DNA from: an uncultured Geobacteraceae bacterium
GTDB taxonomy: Bacteria > Desulfobacterota > Desulfuromonadia > Geobacterales > Pseudopelobacteraceae
DNA: 41,383 nucleotides
Direction: 5' to 3'
NCBI GenBank assembly: GCA_903876875.1
Contig: CAIRBT010000100.1
Location: 1-41,383 of the forward strand
In this document: positions 1 through 8,691 of the stretch, in pieces
How positions within the stretch are numbered: position 1 is the first letter of the stretch
How the letters are laid out: each line of letters begins with the position of its first letter
The notes under the pieces: model-generated
What the model saw: only the letters and a program-made list of their open reading frames with translations
Told to the model about the DNA's origin: nothing
Databases searched by the model: none
Made by a program: the position numbers and the translations under genes

Positions 1-449
1 AACAGCCCTTCCATCCGCTCCAGTGGTTTTGGAAACATTTTGAGAACCCCCAGCGTCCGCACCAGTTTTTGCAGTCCGCTCCGCTGGTACAGCCGGAGCG
101 GTGCCATGGACTGTTCCAGACGGTCCGGGTGGGGTACCAGATTATGGAGTATCTGCTCTTCCAAAAAGCTGAGTCCATGAGAGGTTTTTCGCTCACAGGT
201 GAATTCAGCCACCAACTCACCCGCATTGACACCACAGGGACAGGCCGAAGCGCAGGCCTGGCAGTCGAGACAGAGTGAGAGAAATTCCAACAGTCGTTCC
301 GACTGATCAAGATCACCGTCATGCATTTTTCTGAGCAGTGCGACTCTCCCCCGGGGGGATGCGGTCTCAAGGAAGGTCTCCTTATAGGTCGGGCAGGTGG
401 GGAGACACATGCCGCAGCGCATACAGTTAATCAGTTTGACGTAGTCCAT
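1..449 (-). CDS. glcF: Glycolate/lactate oxidase iron-sulfur subunit (GlcF-like), 3' end outside window
   Basis: Only the first 149 codons are present; the gene runs off the left edge. The reading frame starts at an ATG (449-447) preceded by a strong GAGGAGG ribosome site in the 22-nt gap after glcD. Two ferredoxin-type cluster motifs are visible: CMRCGMCLPTCP at residues 9-20 and CLDCQACASACP at residues 60-71. This matches the N-terminal di-[4Fe-4S] domain of GlcF, whose C-terminal CCG domains would lie outside the window. In the family it passes electrons from the FAD subunit GlcD towards the membrane quinone pool. Its position directly behind lldP and glcD supports a role in lactate or glycolate oxidation; which substrate cannot be told from the sequence. 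Confidence 0.88.
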   Translation of the reverse strand, partial: MDYVKLINCMRCGMCLPTCPTYKETFLETASPRGRVALLRKMHDGDLDQSERLLEFLSLCLDCQACASACPCGVNAGELVAEFTCERKTSHGLSFLEEQILHNLVPHPDRLEQSMAPLRLYQRSGLQKLVRTLGVLKMFPKPLERMEGL

Positions 450-471
450 GGTTACCTCTGCCTCCTCAAGA

Positions 472-1842
472 TCAGAACACTTTTCCCGGATTAAGAATCC
501 CCTTTGGATCAAAGGCATGTTTGATACCCCGCATGGTTCTGATGCCGCATTCGCCAACCAGTTTGGGGAGATATTTCTTTTTAGCCAACCCTACGCCATG
601 TTCACCGGTGATGGTTCCCCCCATGGCGATGGCCGCATCGAAAATCTCTTCGAACGCCGCATGGGCACGGGCAATTTCATCATGATCCCGTTCATCGGTC
701 AAGCAGGTTGGGTGCAGGTTGCCATCACCGGCATGGCCAAAGGTACCGATGGTAACCCGATACTTTGCTGCGGCTTCCTGAATCACTTGCAGCATGGCGG
801 CGATGCAACTGCGGGGCACGGTGGCATCTTCCAAAATGGTGGTTGGCTTGAGCCGTGCCAGAGCCGAGAGGGCGGTACGGCGAGCCGTTGCCAGTTTGAG
901 GGCTTCTCCCGCATCTTTGGCGGTCTGAAAAAAGGAACAGCGGTGTTTCGAGCAGATGGCGGCAACGGCTGCTGCCTCTTCGGCTATTACCACCGGATGG
1001 CCGTCTACCTCAATGAGCAGCACGGCATCAACATCAAGTGGCAGGCCGACGTGGGCATATTCTTCAACGCATTTGATGGTTACTTTATCAAGAAATTCCA
1101 GGGTTGCCGGTATTATTTTGGCAGCAATAATGGCCGATACCGCCAGGGCAGCATGCTGAAGCACCGGAAAATGGGCCAGCATGGTGATCTTCCCCTGGGG
1201 CTTGGGAATGAGCTTTACGGTTATGCCGGTGAAAAATCCCAGGGTTCCCTCGGAGGAGACCAGCAGCGGGTTAATGTTGTAGCCAGCCACATCCTTGACA
1301 ACCTTCCCGCCGGTACGCAGGATATTACCATCTGCCAAGATGGTTTCCAGCCCCATAATGTAGTTGGCGGTGACTCCGTATTTAAGCCCCCGGAGCCCCC
1401 CGGAGTTTTCCGCCACATTGCCCCCCATGGTGGAAATGTTCATGCTTCCCGGATCGGGTGGGTAGAAAAGACCCCGTGATTCAACCTCCCGGTGCAACGC
1501 ACTGGTAACAACCCCCGGCTCAACGGTGGCGGTGAGGTTTTCTTCATCCACCTCAATGATACGGTTTAAGCGGCTTGTTTGTACCACAACTCCACCGCTT
1601 GAAAGTGAGCCGCCGGATAAATTGGTACCGGAACCCCGGGGGGTCACGCTGATACCGGCACCATGACAGAGCGACAGAATGGCGGATACTTCTGCAGTGC
1701 TACCCGGGAGCAGAACAGCTCCCGGGAGACTTTCAAGTTCTGGAGTTGAATCGTAACCGTACACAGAAAGAGACTCACGGTCCGTCAGTATGAACTGCGG
1801 GCTTACAATGGCGGTCAATTCCTTGATGAATGTCGAATTCAT
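472..1842 (-). CDS. glcD: FAD-linked (D-)lactate/glycolate dehydrogenase, GlcD family
   Basis: A 456-residue protein with the layout of FAD_binding_4 followed by FAD-oxidase C-terminal domain. The PCMH-type FAD motif is visible near residues 65-80 (PRGSGTNLSGGS), then GGNVAENSGG near residue 140. The C-terminal HAGDGNLHP segment (about residue 365) and the GEHGVG motif (about residue 415) are hallmarks of GlcD/D-lactate dehydrogenases. It would oxidise D-lactate or glycolate at the inner face of the membrane and hand electrons to the adjacent GlcF-like Fe-S subunit. The start ATG has a GGAG site about 8 nt upstream. The permease lldP lies 23 nt upstream on the same strand, so lldP-glcD-glcF look like one operon. 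Glycolate versus D-lactate specificity is undecided; the permease neighbour favours lactate. Confidence 0.92.
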   Translation of the reverse strand: MNSTFIKELTAIVSPQFILTDRESLSVYGYDSTPELESLPGAVLLPGSTAEVSAILSLCHGAGISVTPRGSGTNLSGGSLSSGGVVVQTSRLNRIIEVDEENLTATVEPGVVTSALHREVESRGLFYPPDPGSMNISTMGGNVAENSGGLRGLKYGVTANYIMGLETILADGNILRTGGKVVKDVAGYNINPLLVSSEGTLGFFTGITVKLIPKPQGKITMLAHFPVLQHAALAVSAIIAAKIIPATLEFLDKVTIKCVEEYAHVGLPLDVDAVLLIEVDGHPVVIAEEAAAVAAICSKHRCSFFQTAKDAGEALKLATARRTALSALARLKPTTILEDATVPRSCIAAMLQVIQEAAAKYRVTIGTFGHAGDGNLHPTCLTDERDHDEIARAHAAFEEIFDAAIAMGGTITGEHGVGLAKKKYLPKLVGECGIRTMRGIKHAFDPKGILNPGKVF

Positions 1843-1865
1843 AACATCTCCTTATTAAAGTCCTG

Positions 1866-3818
1866 TTACGGAATCATCCATTGCAGGAAATAGGCCTGAA
1901 GGTAGACAATCGCTCCGACCACAAAGGTGAGGAAGAGTGAATGTTTCAGGGTGAAACGGAACAGGGTTCCCTCCTCACCAACCATGCCGCAGGCGGCGGT
2001 GGCGACAGCGAGGGATTGGGGAGAGATCATTTTTCCCATGACACCACCGCTGGTGTTTGCTGCACCGGTGAGAATCGGGTTGAGACCTAGTTGCTCGGCT
2101 GTTGCTTTCTGCAAGCCACCGAACAGCACGTTACTAGAGGTGTCAGAGCCGGTCAGGAAGACGCCGAGCCAACCAAGGAAGGGGGCGATGAAGGGGAACA
2201 GATGGCCGGTTTTGGTGAAGACCAGGCCGAGGCAGTTGGTCATGCCGGAGCTGTTCATTACGTAGGCCAGCCCCAGTACCGAAGCAACGGTTATGGCGGG
2301 GAACCGCATGTCATAGAGTGTTTTGCCCGCCAGTTTAAGCACGTCACCAAAGCCGACACCGCAGATGAAGGCAGAGAGGATTGCGGCAATCAGGATGGCG
2401 GTTCCGGCTGCCGACATGAAATTAAACGTGTATTTAGCAGGGAGTTTTATGGGGAGTTGGTCGCCCAGTGCCTTTACCAGCGGTTTAAACTGGTCTTTGG
2501 CCGTTATGGAGTTTTTCTCAAGGTCTTCTTTTACCAGCTTCTGAATGTCGGCACTTTTTTTGGCAATAACCGTAAAGCCGGCATTTCGTTCCGTGGAGAG
2601 CAGGGTGTCTTTACCAATAAGTCCCTGTTCAACAATCAGGAACTTTTCCTCCTGGGTTTTCAGTTCAGTCAGCAGGGCGATAACGGCGGTCAACTTTACG
2701 TTGGCTGCAGGAAGTGAGGTGAGTAGTTTGTCCGTTTCAGCGGCAACTGCTGCAGCTTTCTTTACCCCATCCTCCGGCTTGGAGACCTTTTTGACGATCA
2801 TGCTATCGAGTCCGGCTACCGTATAGACTACCTTGCTTTTGTCCAGTTCAGTCTTGATAGAGGGGATACCCCAGAGCAGTACCATAATGGTTAGTGCCAG
2901 ATAGGGTGCCCAGGCACGGAACACATCACCGGCTGAATAATTATGCTGCTCCCGTCCGGCACTGGCTACTTCATGGTCAAAGACGTAGTTTTCACGGGGA
3001 GTCCAGACCTGTAACAGCAGCACAAGTGCGGCCATTGCGGCCAGTGACGAAATGATGTCCGGCAGGTAGGGGCCAAGATAACTTGCCGTTGCCCACTGAC
3101 CGACCGCAAAGGTAACACCGCAGACGATGATAGCCGGCAGAACCTCAATGGTCTTTTTCCACCCGACCATAATCATGATGACGTAGAACGGGATGAAAAC
3201 CGATATGAAGGGGAGTTGTCTGCCGACCATGGTGGAGAGTTTCATCATGCCGTCGTCACCATAGCCCATGACACCGGCCAGAGCCACAACCGGAATGCCG
3301 ATGGCACCAAAGGCAACCGGTGCGGTGTTGGCAATAAGACAGACTCCGGCAGCATAGAGTGGGCGAAAGCCAAGACCCACTAATGTTGCTCCGGCAATGG
3401 CTACCGGTGTGCCAAAGCCCGCAGCACCTTCAATGAAAGCACCGAAACAGAAGGCAATCAGCAGTGCCTGAATCCTTCTGTCCGCTGTAACACCCGCCAG
3501 GGAAGCCCGGATAATTTCAAACTGCCCCCCCTTTACCGTGATGTTGTAGAGGAATAGGGTGGTAATGACGATGTAGAAGACCGGAAATAGACCGAAGGCG
3601 GCCCCCTGCACAAAAGCAAGCCCGGCAAGTTTTGCCGGCATGCCCCATACGGTGATGGCGATGGCAATGGCAGAGGCAACGGCCAGTGGTCCCGCTTTGT
3701 GAGCCTTCATTTTCAACAGGGCAAGACAGACAAAGATGACAACGAGAGGTATGACGGCAACCAGTGCCGACATTCCCAGACTACCTGCTACCGGTGAGTA
3801 CGTTTGAATCCAGGGCAT
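1866..3818 (-). CDS. lldP: L-lactate permease, LldP/LctP family, with enlarged loop
   Basis: A 650-residue polytopic membrane protein of the lactate permease family, which imports lactate with protons across the inner membrane. Recognisable segments include an N-terminal series of hydrophobic helices, the GAFIEGAAGFGTPVAIAGA region near residue 125 and the C-terminal TGSDTSSNVLFGGLQ and NTSGGVMGKMISPQS motifs typical of LldP. The protein is about 100 residues longer than E. coli LldP (551). The excess lies in a hydrophilic, Lys/Glu-rich stretch at roughly residues 313-465 between transmembrane segments. The ATG is preceded by AGGAG. It is first gene of the minus-strand operon and is divergent from lutC; the shared upstream region carries GntR-type operator-like sites. 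Confidence 0.93.
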   Translation of the reverse strand: MPWIQTYSPVAGSLGMSALVAVIPLVVIFVCLALLKMKAHKAGPLAVASAIAIAITVWGMPAKLAGLAFVQGAAFGLFPVFYIVITTLFLYNITVKGGQFEIIRASLAGVTADRRIQALLIAFCFGAFIEGAAGFGTPVAIAGATLVGLGFRPLYAAGVCLIANTAPVAFGAIGIPVVALAGVMGYGDDGMMKLSTMVGRQLPFISVFIPFYVIMIMVGWKKTIEVLPAIIVCGVTFAVGQWATASYLGPYLPDIISSLAAMAALVLLLQVWTPRENYVFDHEVASAGREQHNYSAGDVFRAWAPYLALTIMVLLWGIPSIKTELDKSKVVYTVAGLDSMIVKKVSKPEDGVKKAAAVAAETDKLLTSLPAANVKLTAVIALLTELKTQEEKFLIVEQGLIGKDTLLSTERNAGFTVIAKKSADIQKLVKEDLEKNSITAKDQFKPLVKALGDQLPIKLPAKYTFNFMSAAGTAILIAAILSAFICGVGFGDVLKLAGKTLYDMRFPAITVASVLGLAYVMNSSGMTNCLGLVFTKTGHLFPFIAPFLGWLGVFLTGSDTSSNVLFGGLQKATAEQLGLNPILTGAANTSGGVMGKMISPQSLAVATAACGMVGEEGTLFRFTLKHSLFLTFVVGAIVYLQAYFLQWMIP

Positions 3819-3913
3819 GATGTTTCTCCTTTCCGCGAAGGGGGGTGGTGAGTCCGATTAATGATGGATACCCATCATAACAGCAGTGACCAAAATAAAA
3901 ACCGGTTGTAAAT

Positions 3914-3930
3914 TTGTAATACCAATTACA
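3914..3930. promoter_or_regulatory. Putative GntR-family (LldR/PdhR-like) operator 1
   Basis: TTGTAATACCA at 3914-3924 matches TNGTNNNACNA, the operator pattern of FadR-subfamily GntR regulators such as LldR and PdhR. It overlaps a perfect inverted repeat TGTAAT-ACCA-ATTACA (3915-3930). It lies about 100 nt upstream of lldP. No regulator gene is in the window, so the binding protein is inferred. Confidence 0.5.
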
Positions 3931-3980
3931 GATAATCGTGTTGTCTGTCAACTGTTTTTTATCTGAAGATCAAAAGCTTG

Positions 3981-4008
3981 TTGACACGGGGGTGGTAATT
4001 GAAATAGT
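3981..4008 (+). promoter_or_regulatory. Putative sigma-70 promoter for lutC operon
   Basis: A perfect -35 TTGACA (3981-3986) is followed after 16 nt by AATAGT (3003 offset: 4003-4008), a 4/6 match to the -10 consensus. Transcription would begin near 4015, leaving a leader of about 125 nt that contains operator-like site 2. Confidence 0.5.
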
Positions 4009-4087
4009 GTCGGTTATACAGGGAGTACGCTCTGGTTTAGCCTGTTTGGTACCGACGGTTCTGTCGGGGAAAAAGAGTCGTTAAATT

Positions 4088-4102
4088 ATTGGTAAAACCA
4101 TT
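4088..4102. promoter_or_regulatory. Putative GntR-family (LldR/PdhR-like) operator 2
   Basis: TGGTAAAACCA (4090-4100) is a symmetric match to TNGTNNNACNA: TGGT-AAA-ACCA. It lies downstream of the predicted lutC promoter and 42 nt before the lutC start, a position where a bound repressor could block elongation. Flanking ATT/TT extends its likeness to the PdhR/LldR ATTGGTnnnACCAAT site with one mismatch. Confidence 0.55.
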
Positions 4103-4142
4103 TTTCATTTTGATGCAGACGAGGACGTCAGGGAGAACGTAT

Positions 4143-4691
4143 ATGTTATATGAACGGTTCAAAGTAAAAGCCGAAGCGGTCAGTGGCGAAGTCTACCGTT
4201 TTACTGACCGGAGTGGTGCATTCCTGTGGTTGGTTGACTTTCTGAAACGAGAGGGGGTGGGGGCTACACCTGAAAACTCTGCTCTCTGGGCTGCCGGTAC
4301 GTTTCTTACTGATGGTGAACGGGATACCTTTCGTGGTGCCGGTATCTCCTTTGAGGTGACTAAGCAGGCCGCCGCAACGGCGCGTTTTGGCATCAGTCAG
4401 ATGGCCTGGGGATTGGCTGATACCGGCACCCTCGCTGGCAATTCAACCGATATCGACCAGCGACTGGTTTCCTCACTCTCCACCATTCATATTGCATTGG
4501 TTCCTACCGCCGGTATTCTCCCTGATATGCCTTCGTTATTCAGCCATCTGCACCCCCGTGACTGCGCCTATCTGGCCATGATAACCGGGCCGAGCCGCAC
4601 CGCTGATATCGAGCGGGTACTTACCATCGGTGTCCATGGGCCGGAACGGCTGGTCATTATCTGTATTGATGAATATGCAGGGGGTGAGTGA
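4143..4691 (+). CDS. lutC: Lactate utilization protein C (LUD domain)
   Basis: A 182-residue protein of the LutC/YkgG (LUD, formerly DUF162) family. Family landmarks are the ISQMAWGLADTGTL segment near residues 80-95, the ALVPTAGILPDM stretch and the C-terminal TGPSRTADIERVLTIGVHGP motif near residues 140-160. LutC works with LutA and LutB in oxidising L-lactate to pyruvate in the cytoplasm. An upstream in-frame start at 4089 exists, but the ATG at 4143 has an AGGGAG ribosome site and gives the usual family N-terminus, so it is chosen. The stop TGA overlaps the next gene's ATG by one base, indicating translational coupling with the fused LutB-LutA partner. Confidence 0.88.
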   Translation: MLYERFKVKAEAVSGEVYRFTDRSGAFLWLVDFLKREGVGATPENSALWAAGTFLTDGERDTFRGAGISFEVTKQAAATARFGISQMAWGLADTGTLAGNSTDIDQRLVSSLSTIHIALVPTAGILPDMPSLFSHLHPRDCAYLAMITGPSRTADIERVLTIGVHGPERLVIICIDEYAGGE

Positions 4692-6823
4692 TGGGAAAGG
4701 CATTTAAGGATTCAATACAGCGGGCACTCAATAATGGCAATCTGACCGGAGCCCTCGGTGCGTTTTCCGAGGCCTATACGGTTAACCGGGCCAAAGCCTA
4801 TGAAGGCATAGACTTTGAAGAGTTACGGGGTAAAATTGCCGATCTGAAAGCTTTTGCTGCTGCCAATCTTAAACCGCTCTCCGACGAGTTTACTCGCAAT
4901 GCCGAGGCGCGGGGTGCGACTGTCTTCAGAAGCGATGATCCGGCCGCTGTACGTGACTATATCCTCCGGATTGCCAAGGAACATAATGTCAAGCGGGTGG
5001 TGAAATCCAAGTCAATGGCAACGGAAGAGATTCATCTCAACGCCTATCTGGAAAAGGCCGGTATTGAAGTTGGCGAAACCGATCTCGGTGAGTGGATTAT
5101 TCAACTGGCCGGCCAAACACCGTCACATATGGTTATGCCGGCTATCCATATGACCAGGGATGAGGTGTCAGATCTGTTCAGTACGGAGATAAACGAACGA
5201 CTCACCTCCGATATTCCCCGCTTGGTCAAGGTTGCCCGTGAACAGTTGCGTCCCCGTTTTCTTGCCGCTGATATGGGGATTTCCGGCGGGAACATTGCCG
5301 TCGCCGAAACCGGCAGCATCGTACTGATGACCAATGAGGGGAATGCCCGGTTGGTGACCTCTCTTCCCCCCATTCACATTGTACTGGTCGGTATCGAAAA
5401 ACTGATCGCCACGTTTGCCGATGTGGCAACAATTTTGAAAGCTCTTCCCCGCAGTGCCACCGCCCAACAGCTCACCAGTTATGTTTCTGTCATTACCGGC
5501 CCGACACCGAATCCGGACGGAACGATGAAAAATATGCACATAATCCTGATGGATAACAGACGCACGGAGATGGCTGCCGATCCACTGTTCAAGCAGGCAC
5601 TCCAGTGCATTCGCTGTGCCTCCTGCCTCAATGTCTGTCCCATCTTCAGGCTGGTGGGGGGGCATGTGTTCGGAAAGGTCTATACGGGGGGGATTGGTAC
5701 CATTCTGACCGCCTGGTTTGACGCACTGAAACAGTCGGAAGATATCCAGAGTCTCTGCATTCAGTGCGGTGCCTGTAAGGATGTCTGCCCGGGCATGATT
5801 GATATTCCGGGGCTCATAATGGAGTTACGCCGCCGCCTGGTACGGGAACAGGGGGTACCACTGGTAATGAAATCGATCTACGCGGTGGTTAATAATCGTT
5901 CGCTCTTCCATGGGATGCTCCGGGCAGCTTCGGTGGCTGGTAAACCGTTTACCTCCGGCAAATTCATTCGCCATCTGCCGCTGTTTCTTGCCGACCTGAC
6001 CGATGGACGGAGCCTGCCTGCCATTGCTGACGTGCCATTTCGTGACCGGTTTAAAATAATTAACCAGCCACGCTGTGCGGAGAAGGTTGTCTTTTTTGCC
6101 GGTTGTCTCATAGATTTTGCCTATCCGGAAATGGGGGAGGCATTGATAACCACCCTTAATAAGGCCGGTATTGAAGTGCTATTCCCGGAGGGGCAGACCT
6201 GCTGCGGGGCACCGGCCCGTTATAGTGGAGTGTATGAGGTTGCGGAACAAAATGCCATTGACACGATTAAAGCACTTATGGCGGTGGAATCGACGTATGT
6301 GGTCTCCGCTTGTCCCACCTGTACGGTTGCCCTGACCCATGATTTTATCAGTACCTTTGAAAGTGTGGGGCAGACCGGGTGGCGCAAGGAGGCAGAGGAA
6401 CTGGCGGCTAAAACTCTGGATTTCTCGGTTTTAATTACGAAGCTTGTGGAGGAAAAACGACTCACCTTTCAAGAAGGGAAGTCGCTGGCAACCATAACCT
6501 ATCACGACTCCTGTCACCTGAAGCGTACCCGGTTGGTATCTCAACAGCCACGGGAATTATTGCGCCGGGCCGGTTACCAGCTATCTGAAATGTTTGAATG
6601 CGATACCTGCTGCGGCATGGGGGGCTCCTATTCGCTCAAGATGCCGGAAATATCCGCACCGATGCTGCAACGTAAGATCCGTAATATCAAGGCAACCGGT
6701 GCTGCCGTTGTTGCCATGGATTGTCCCGGCTGTGTCATGCAGATTCGTGGTGGGCTGGATCAGGATGGTGCCAATATTACCGTAAGGCATTCGGTGGAAC
6801 TGCTGGTTGATACCCTGCAGTAA
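4691..6823 (+). CDS. lutB: Fused LutB-LutA lactate oxidation iron-sulfur protein
   Basis: A protein of about 710 residues joining two subunits that are separate in Bacillus. The N-terminal half (roughly 50-290) is a LUD domain as in LutB, with the GGNIAVAETGS motif and the TGPTPNPDG segment. It is followed by two 4Fe-4S motifs, CIRCASCLNVCP (about 306-317) and CIQCGACKDVCP (about 357-368). The C-terminal half has two CCG (cysteine-rich) repeats ending in TCCGAP (about 503) and TCCGMGG (about 639), which is the LutA/GlcF-type module. It would oxidise L-lactate with LutC. Start is the ATG overlapping the lutC stop; a GTG one codon upstream is also possible. Similar LutB-LutA fusions are known in other deltaproteobacterial lactate oxidisers. 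Confidence 0.88.
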   Translation: MGKAFKDSIQRALNNGNLTGALGAFSEAYTVNRAKAYEGIDFEELRGKIADLKAFAAANLKPLSDEFTRNAEARGATVFRSDDPAAVRDYILRIAKEHNVKRVVKSKSMATEEIHLNAYLEKAGIEVGETDLGEWIIQLAGQTPSHMVMPAIHMTRDEVSDLFSTEINERLTSDIPRLVKVAREQLRPRFLAADMGISGGNIAVAETGSIVLMTNEGNARLVTSLPPIHIVLVGIEKLIATFADVATILKALPRSATAQQLTSYVSVITGPTPNPDGTMKNMHIILMDNRRTEMAADPLFKQALQCIRCASCLNVCPIFRLVGGHVFGKVYTGGIGTILTAWFDALKQSEDIQSLCIQCGACKDVCPGMIDIPGLIMELRRRLVREQGVPLVMKSIYAVVNNRSLFHGMLRAASVAGKPFTSGKFIRHLPLFLADLTDGRSLPAIADVPFRDRFKIINQPRCAEKVVFFAGCLIDFAYPEMGEALITTLNKAGIEVLFPEGQTCCGAPARYSGVYEVAEQNAIDTIKALMAVESTYVVSACPTCTVALTHDFISTFESVGQTGWRKEAEELAAKTLDFSVLITKLVEEKRLTFQEGKSLATITYHDSCHLKRTRLVSQQPRELLRRAGYQLSEMFECDTCCGMGGSYSLKMPEISAPMLQRKIRNIKATGAAVVAMDCPGCVMQIRGGLDQDGANITVRHSVELLVDTLQ

Positions 6824-6891
6824 ACAGCTCTTATCGACGGGGACAGCATTTTTGTTTTGAAATTATCTCACTGCGGGGTTATGCTCACCCT

Positions 6892-8130
6892 ATGATAACT
6901 ACTACGACACTTGATAACGGCGTACGGATCGTTTCCCAGAACATTGCGTATATGCATACGGTCACCACCGGCATATGGGTGGCAAACGGTACCCGCCATG
7001 AAGAGCGGCAGCATAACGGTGTTGCCCATTTCATCGAACATATGCTCTTTAAAGGGACAGCCCGGCGTACCGCCCATCAGATAACACGGGAAATGGATTC
7101 CATGGGGGGGCTTCTTAACGCCTTCACCGGCCATGAGTACGTCTGTTATTATGCCAAGGTTCTGGCAAAATTTCTCCCCCGGGCTCTGGATCTGCTTGCG
7201 GATCTTTTTCTTTATGCTACTTTTCCCGCCGATGAAATCGAACGTGAACGGAATGTGATTTTACAGGAAATAAACATGCGGGATGATTCGCCCGATGAGT
7301 TTATCCACGATCAATTCCATCAAAACTTTTGGCAGGGTCAGAGTCTGGGGATGCCGATTCTTGGCACGGGAGAGACCATAAGTTCACTGTCCCGTGATGC
7401 CATTTGTGGCCACAAACAGAGCCGGTATCGCCCCAGTGACATCGTGATTGCTGCCGCCGGCACTGTTGACCACCAGCAGTTGGTTTCCCTGCTTGCACCA
7501 CTGTTTTCCGCACTGGAATCCTCCTGGTCTCCCGAACCTGTCATTATTACTTCTCCCGAGCAGAGCAGGGTGAATTCCGTGGCACGTGACATGGAACAGA
7601 CATTGCTCTGTCTCGGAGTGCCGTCATTTCATTATGGGCATCAGGATCGTTATGTGCTGTTTCTGCTGACGACTATTCTGGGGGGTGGCATGAGTTCACG
7701 GCTCTTTCAGGAGATTCGTGAAAAACGTGGTCTGGCCTATTCGGTGTATTCCTCACTCATAGGCCATTCCGATACCGGCGCACTGGTGATCTATGCCGGA
7801 ACCGAAAAAGCCCATTGCCGCCAGGTATTGGAGATAATCCGCCATGAATGTTACCAACTGTCGTCTGGTGAAGTGTCGTGGGATGAACTTGATTCTGCAC
7901 GGGAACAACTGAAGGGGAATACCCTCATGTCCCTGGAAAGCAGTGACAGCTTGATGACCAGATTAGCGAAGAATGAGATGTATTTTCACACCCAGATATC
8001 CATTGAGGATGTCATAGCGGGGTATGACCGGGTTACCAGTTCCGATATTTTCAGAGTCGCCCGGACACTTTTTGAAAATGACATTACTCATCTGGAAACG
8101 TTGGGGCCGGTGACTGATCTTGGTCTGTAA
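6892..8130 (+). CDS. M16-family zinc metalloprotease (processing peptidase-like)
   Basis: A 412-residue single-unit M16 peptidase resembling bacterial PqqL/YmxG and mitochondrial processing peptidase beta. The inverted zinc motif HxxEH is present as HFIEH (about residues 45-49), with the distal Glu expected in the region EIERERNVILQEI (about 115-127). The C-terminal GGGMSSRLFQEIREKRGLAYSV segment near residues 262-285 is a strong family signature. It probably degrades or processes peptides in the cytoplasm or periplasm; no clear signal peptide is seen. It begins 68 nt after the lut operon, with no strong ribosome site, and may be transcribed separately. The physiological substrate is unknown. 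Confidence 0.9.
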   Translation: MITTTTLDNGVRIVSQNIAYMHTVTTGIWVANGTRHEERQHNGVAHFIEHMLFKGTARRTAHQITREMDSMGGLLNAFTGHEYVCYYAKVLAKFLPRALDLLADLFLYATFPADEIERERNVILQEINMRDDSPDEFIHDQFHQNFWQGQSLGMPILGTGETISSLSRDAICGHKQSRYRPSDIVIAAAGTVDHQQLVSLLAPLFSALESSWSPEPVIITSPEQSRVNSVARDMEQTLLCLGVPSFHYGHQDRYVLFLLTTILGGGMSSRLFQEIREKRGLAYSVYSSLIGHSDTGALVIYAGTEKAHCRQVLEIIRHECYQLSSGEVSWDELDSAREQLKGNTLMSLESSDSLMTRLAKNEMYFHTQISIEDVIAGYDRVTSSDIFRVARTLFENDITHLETLGPVTDLGL

Positions 8131-8200
8131 TTTTTTTTATTCTTTCATAACTAGTGAAAATATGATACAAATGTTAAAACTTAATTTCAGGAGGCCGTAG

Positions 8201-8611
8201 GTGAAAAAAACAGCATTGGTAGTTATTAGTATTGCCGCTCTTGCTCTTGCAGGATGCAAAGACAAGCCGAAGGGTGATGCCCCGGCTGGAGCTCCGCAGC
8301 AGGGTCAGGTTCCAGGCGCAGCAGCTCCTGGTGCAGATCCGCACGCAGGTATGAAGTCGCAGGAAATTGCTGCAGGTGTTGGTAAAAAAGCCACCGTTGG
8401 TCAGACCATGAATTCCGGTGGGTACACCTATGTTGAGGCCGTTGATGACAAAGGTGAAAAAACATGGTTGGCTCTTCCGGAAACAAAAGTTGCCAAGGGT
8501 GACAAGATTGAGTACCCTGAAGCACCACCAATGGTTAATTTTACCAGCAAGACTTTGAACAGAACATTTGAAAAAATTCTCTTCATTCCTGGTATCAGAA
8601 TCGCCAAGTAA
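8201..8611 (+). CDS. Small lipoprotein, NrfJ-like
   Basis: A 136-residue protein with a GTG start placed 5-6 nt after an AGGAGG ribosome site. Residues 1-18 form a signal peptide ending in a lipobox LAGC with Cys19 as the lipid anchor. A low-complexity Ala/Pro/Gly/Gln linker (about 25-55) follows. The C-terminal 80 residues (GGYTYVEAVDDKGEKTWLALPETKVAKGD and the SKTLNRTF segment, given here only in part) resemble the small NrfJ/nitrite-reductase-associated periplasmic family by memory of that pattern. The function is not established. It stands alone between the protease gene and a strong terminator at 8631-8674, so it is probably a one-gene transcript. Confidence 0.6.
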   Translation: MKKTALVVISIAALALAGCKDKPKGDAPAGAPQQGQVPGAAAPGADPHAGMKSQEIAAGVGKKATVGQTMNSGGYTYVEAVDDKGEKTWLALPETKVAKGDKIEYPEAPPMVNFTSKTLNRTFEKILFIPGIRIAK

Positions 8612-8630
8612 TTCGTCATTATCTGTGATA

Positions 8631-8674
8631 AACAGGCGTTGGTCCATGCACTGGTCCTGCGCCTGTTTGTTTTT
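8631..8674 (+). terminator. Rho-independent terminator after the lipoprotein gene
   Basis: AACAGGCG (8631-8638) pairs perfectly with CGCCTGTT (8660-8667); the loop contains a further GGTCC repeat. TGTTTTT follows directly. It sits 20 nt after the lipoprotein stop codon. Confidence 0.85.
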
Positions 8675-8691
8675 GAGGGATGGTCATATAC

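Larger units (their letters stand above)
3819..4142. other. Divergent lldP/lutC regulatory region
   Basis: These 324 bases separate the lldP operon from the lutC operon and hold no credible gene. They contain two matches to the TNGTNNNACNA operator pattern and a sigma-70-like promoter reading towards lutC, listed separately. The part next to lldP (3840-3960) is A+T-rich and may hold the lldP promoter, but no single -35/-10 pair stood out there. Confidence 0.7.

Noticed and set aside
448..1479. Long plus-strand open frame opposite glcD
   Set aside because: It lies entirely in antisense to a gene with strong family motifs and shows no domain of its own.
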